Below are positions 19,642 through 20,318 of a DNA stretch of 20,318 bases, piece by piece. The DNA comes from Pleomorphochaeta sp964545735 (GTDB lineage Bacteria; Spirochaetota; Spirochaetia; Sphaerochaetales; Sphaerochaetaceae). The stretch covers positions 1-20,318 of the forward strand of contig CAZJGS010000035.1 of the NCBI GenBank assembly GCA_964545735.1, written 5' to 3'. The notes beneath the pieces were generated by a model that saw only the letters and a list, made by a program, of their open reading frames with translations, had not been told where the DNA came from and made no database searches. Every line of letters begins with the position of its first letter. The stretch's first letter is position 1. The position numbers and the translations under genes are program-made.

Positions 19642-20318
19642 ATGAAAAGATCAATACGTATTTCTTTATTGGTGTTTACACTTTGTGCATCCATTTTAGC
19701 TTTTGGAGCATTGTGGTATACAAGGCCTAGTTCACCAAGCTATATAATAGATGAGGCAAAACAGCGACAAAGTGTTTCTTTGTTAGAAGTTCAAGCACCA
19801 GCAACAAGAATACCCCCTCCTCAGATTAATTACGATAAACTTGCTGCAACAGTATCTCCAAAGGTTATAAACTCATTGCTAGGCAATAAAGAATTTATAA
19901 CAAGCCTTGTTGCTGCTAACAAACTTGAAATTTCTAAAGCAGTTCAAGAATATACTAATTCAACTTTAGTTCCTTCAATGAATGATAAGATTTCTCAATT
20001 GGTTAAAGAATTATCCAACTCTTTGAATATTTCTTTGAAACAAGATCTGAGCGATATGGTTGATGAAAAAATTCAAACTACACTTGATTCTATAGATATA
20101 AATAATTACCTACCTCAATTAGTAGATTCTTTAACTCCTATTGTTGTTAAAAAATTATATGATGAAATTGAATTAAATAAAGATGCTTTTGTTAAGACTG
20201 TAGAAGCTTCGGCTCCTGCTGTAACAAATTATGAAGCACAACAGTTATACTTAGAATATCGAACACAAATCATTAACGATTTAGTTCCTATCATTTTAGA
20301 TAATATAGAAACTTCTTT
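19642..20318 (+). CDS. Signal-anchored helical protein, unknown (partial)
   Basis: I do not recognise it. The frame from ATG 19642 stays open to the window edge (225 codons), so the C-terminus is missing. Residues 1-25 form a basic start and hydrophobic helix (MKRSIRISLLVF to ILAFGALWY), a signal anchor or signal peptide. A Pro-rich linker (APATRIPPP) follows, then a long stretch of amphipathic helices with recurring ISKAVQEY / ISQLVKEL / INDLVPIIL-like segments separated by Asn/Ser/Pro turns, suggesting a coiled or tandem-helix periplasmic protein. There is one Cys, in the hydrophobic helix. It follows the coaE terminator and has its own strong promoter and odd leader, so it is transcribed separately from polA-coaE. 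Confidence 0.8.
   Translation, partial: MKRSIRISLLVFTLCASILAFGALWYTRPSSPSYIIDEAKQRQSVSLLEVQAPATRIPPPQINYDKLAATVSPKVINSLLGNKEFITSLVAANKLEISKAVQEYTNSTLVPSMNDKISQLVKELSNSLNISLKQDLSDMVDEKIQTTLDSIDINNYLPQLVDSLTPIVVKKLYDEIELNKDAFVKTVEASAPAVTNYEAQQLYLEYRTQIINDLVPIILDNIETS

Noticed and set aside
1..20318. CRISPR arrays, tRNA or rRNA genes, insertion sequences
   Set aside because: I saw no regularly spaced repeats, no cloverleaf or rRNA-like sequence, and no transposase or terminal repeats.

Overview
The window is strongly AT-rich, uses the standard code, and most genes have strong GGAGG-type ribosome binding sites. I infer an anaerobic, host- or gut-associated spirochaete (Spirochaetota). The support is indirect: a sugar-binding protein whose mature part begins NGQVE after the signal peptide, as is common in Treponema/Sphaerochaeta; a dephospho-CoA kinase with the unusual P-loop GKACAGKN; and predicted exported outer-membrane-like proteins. 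None of this is a formal placement.

Layout. 205-408 is a small basic protein of unknown role. 721-2932 is an apparent stress operon: aldo/keto reductase, thioredoxin-like redox-active disulfide protein, nitroreductase-family flavoprotein and ArsC-type arsenate reductase. Its promoter carries a TGAA-N6-TTCA dyad typical of ArsR/SmtB metal(loid) repressors. After an AT-rich regulatory gap, 3351-8417 is a sugar ABC import operon (binding protein and two permeases, no ATPase) ending in a GH31 enzyme. That enzyme has every residue of the Q-Q-R-W-Y sulfonate-recognition set of E. coli YihQ, so it is very probably a sulfoquinovosidase. I read the operon as a system for importing and hydrolysing sulfoquinovose glycosides, the head groups of plant and cyanobacterial sulfolipid. 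It closes with a terminator-like hairpin.

8694-11212 is a two-gene unit: a membrane diguanylate cyclase that appears to start at an ATT codon, and an exported DUF4105 (Lnb-type) Cys/His protein. It converges, with a 4-base overlap, on an OhrR/MgrA-like MarR regulator (11209-11646, minus strand), which is divergent from a tiny zinc-ribbon protein. Glutamine-dependent NAD synthetase (12109-14022) and a small exported beta-rich protein with a strong terminator (14178-14831) follow. 14920-19456 is a tightly packed run: small membrane protein, PhnP-like metallo-beta-lactamase-fold hydrolase, DNA polymerase I and dephospho-CoA kinase, with polA and coaE each starting inside the previous stop codon. 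The window ends inside a signal-anchored helical protein (from 19642) behind a strong extended -10 promoter and an odd leader.

The most interesting system is the predicted sulfoquinovose-glycoside uptake operon. Next come the ATT-initiated diguanylate cyclase paired with the DUF4105 protein, and the ArsR-type operator in front of a redox/arsenate cassette that has no visible repressor or efflux pump.
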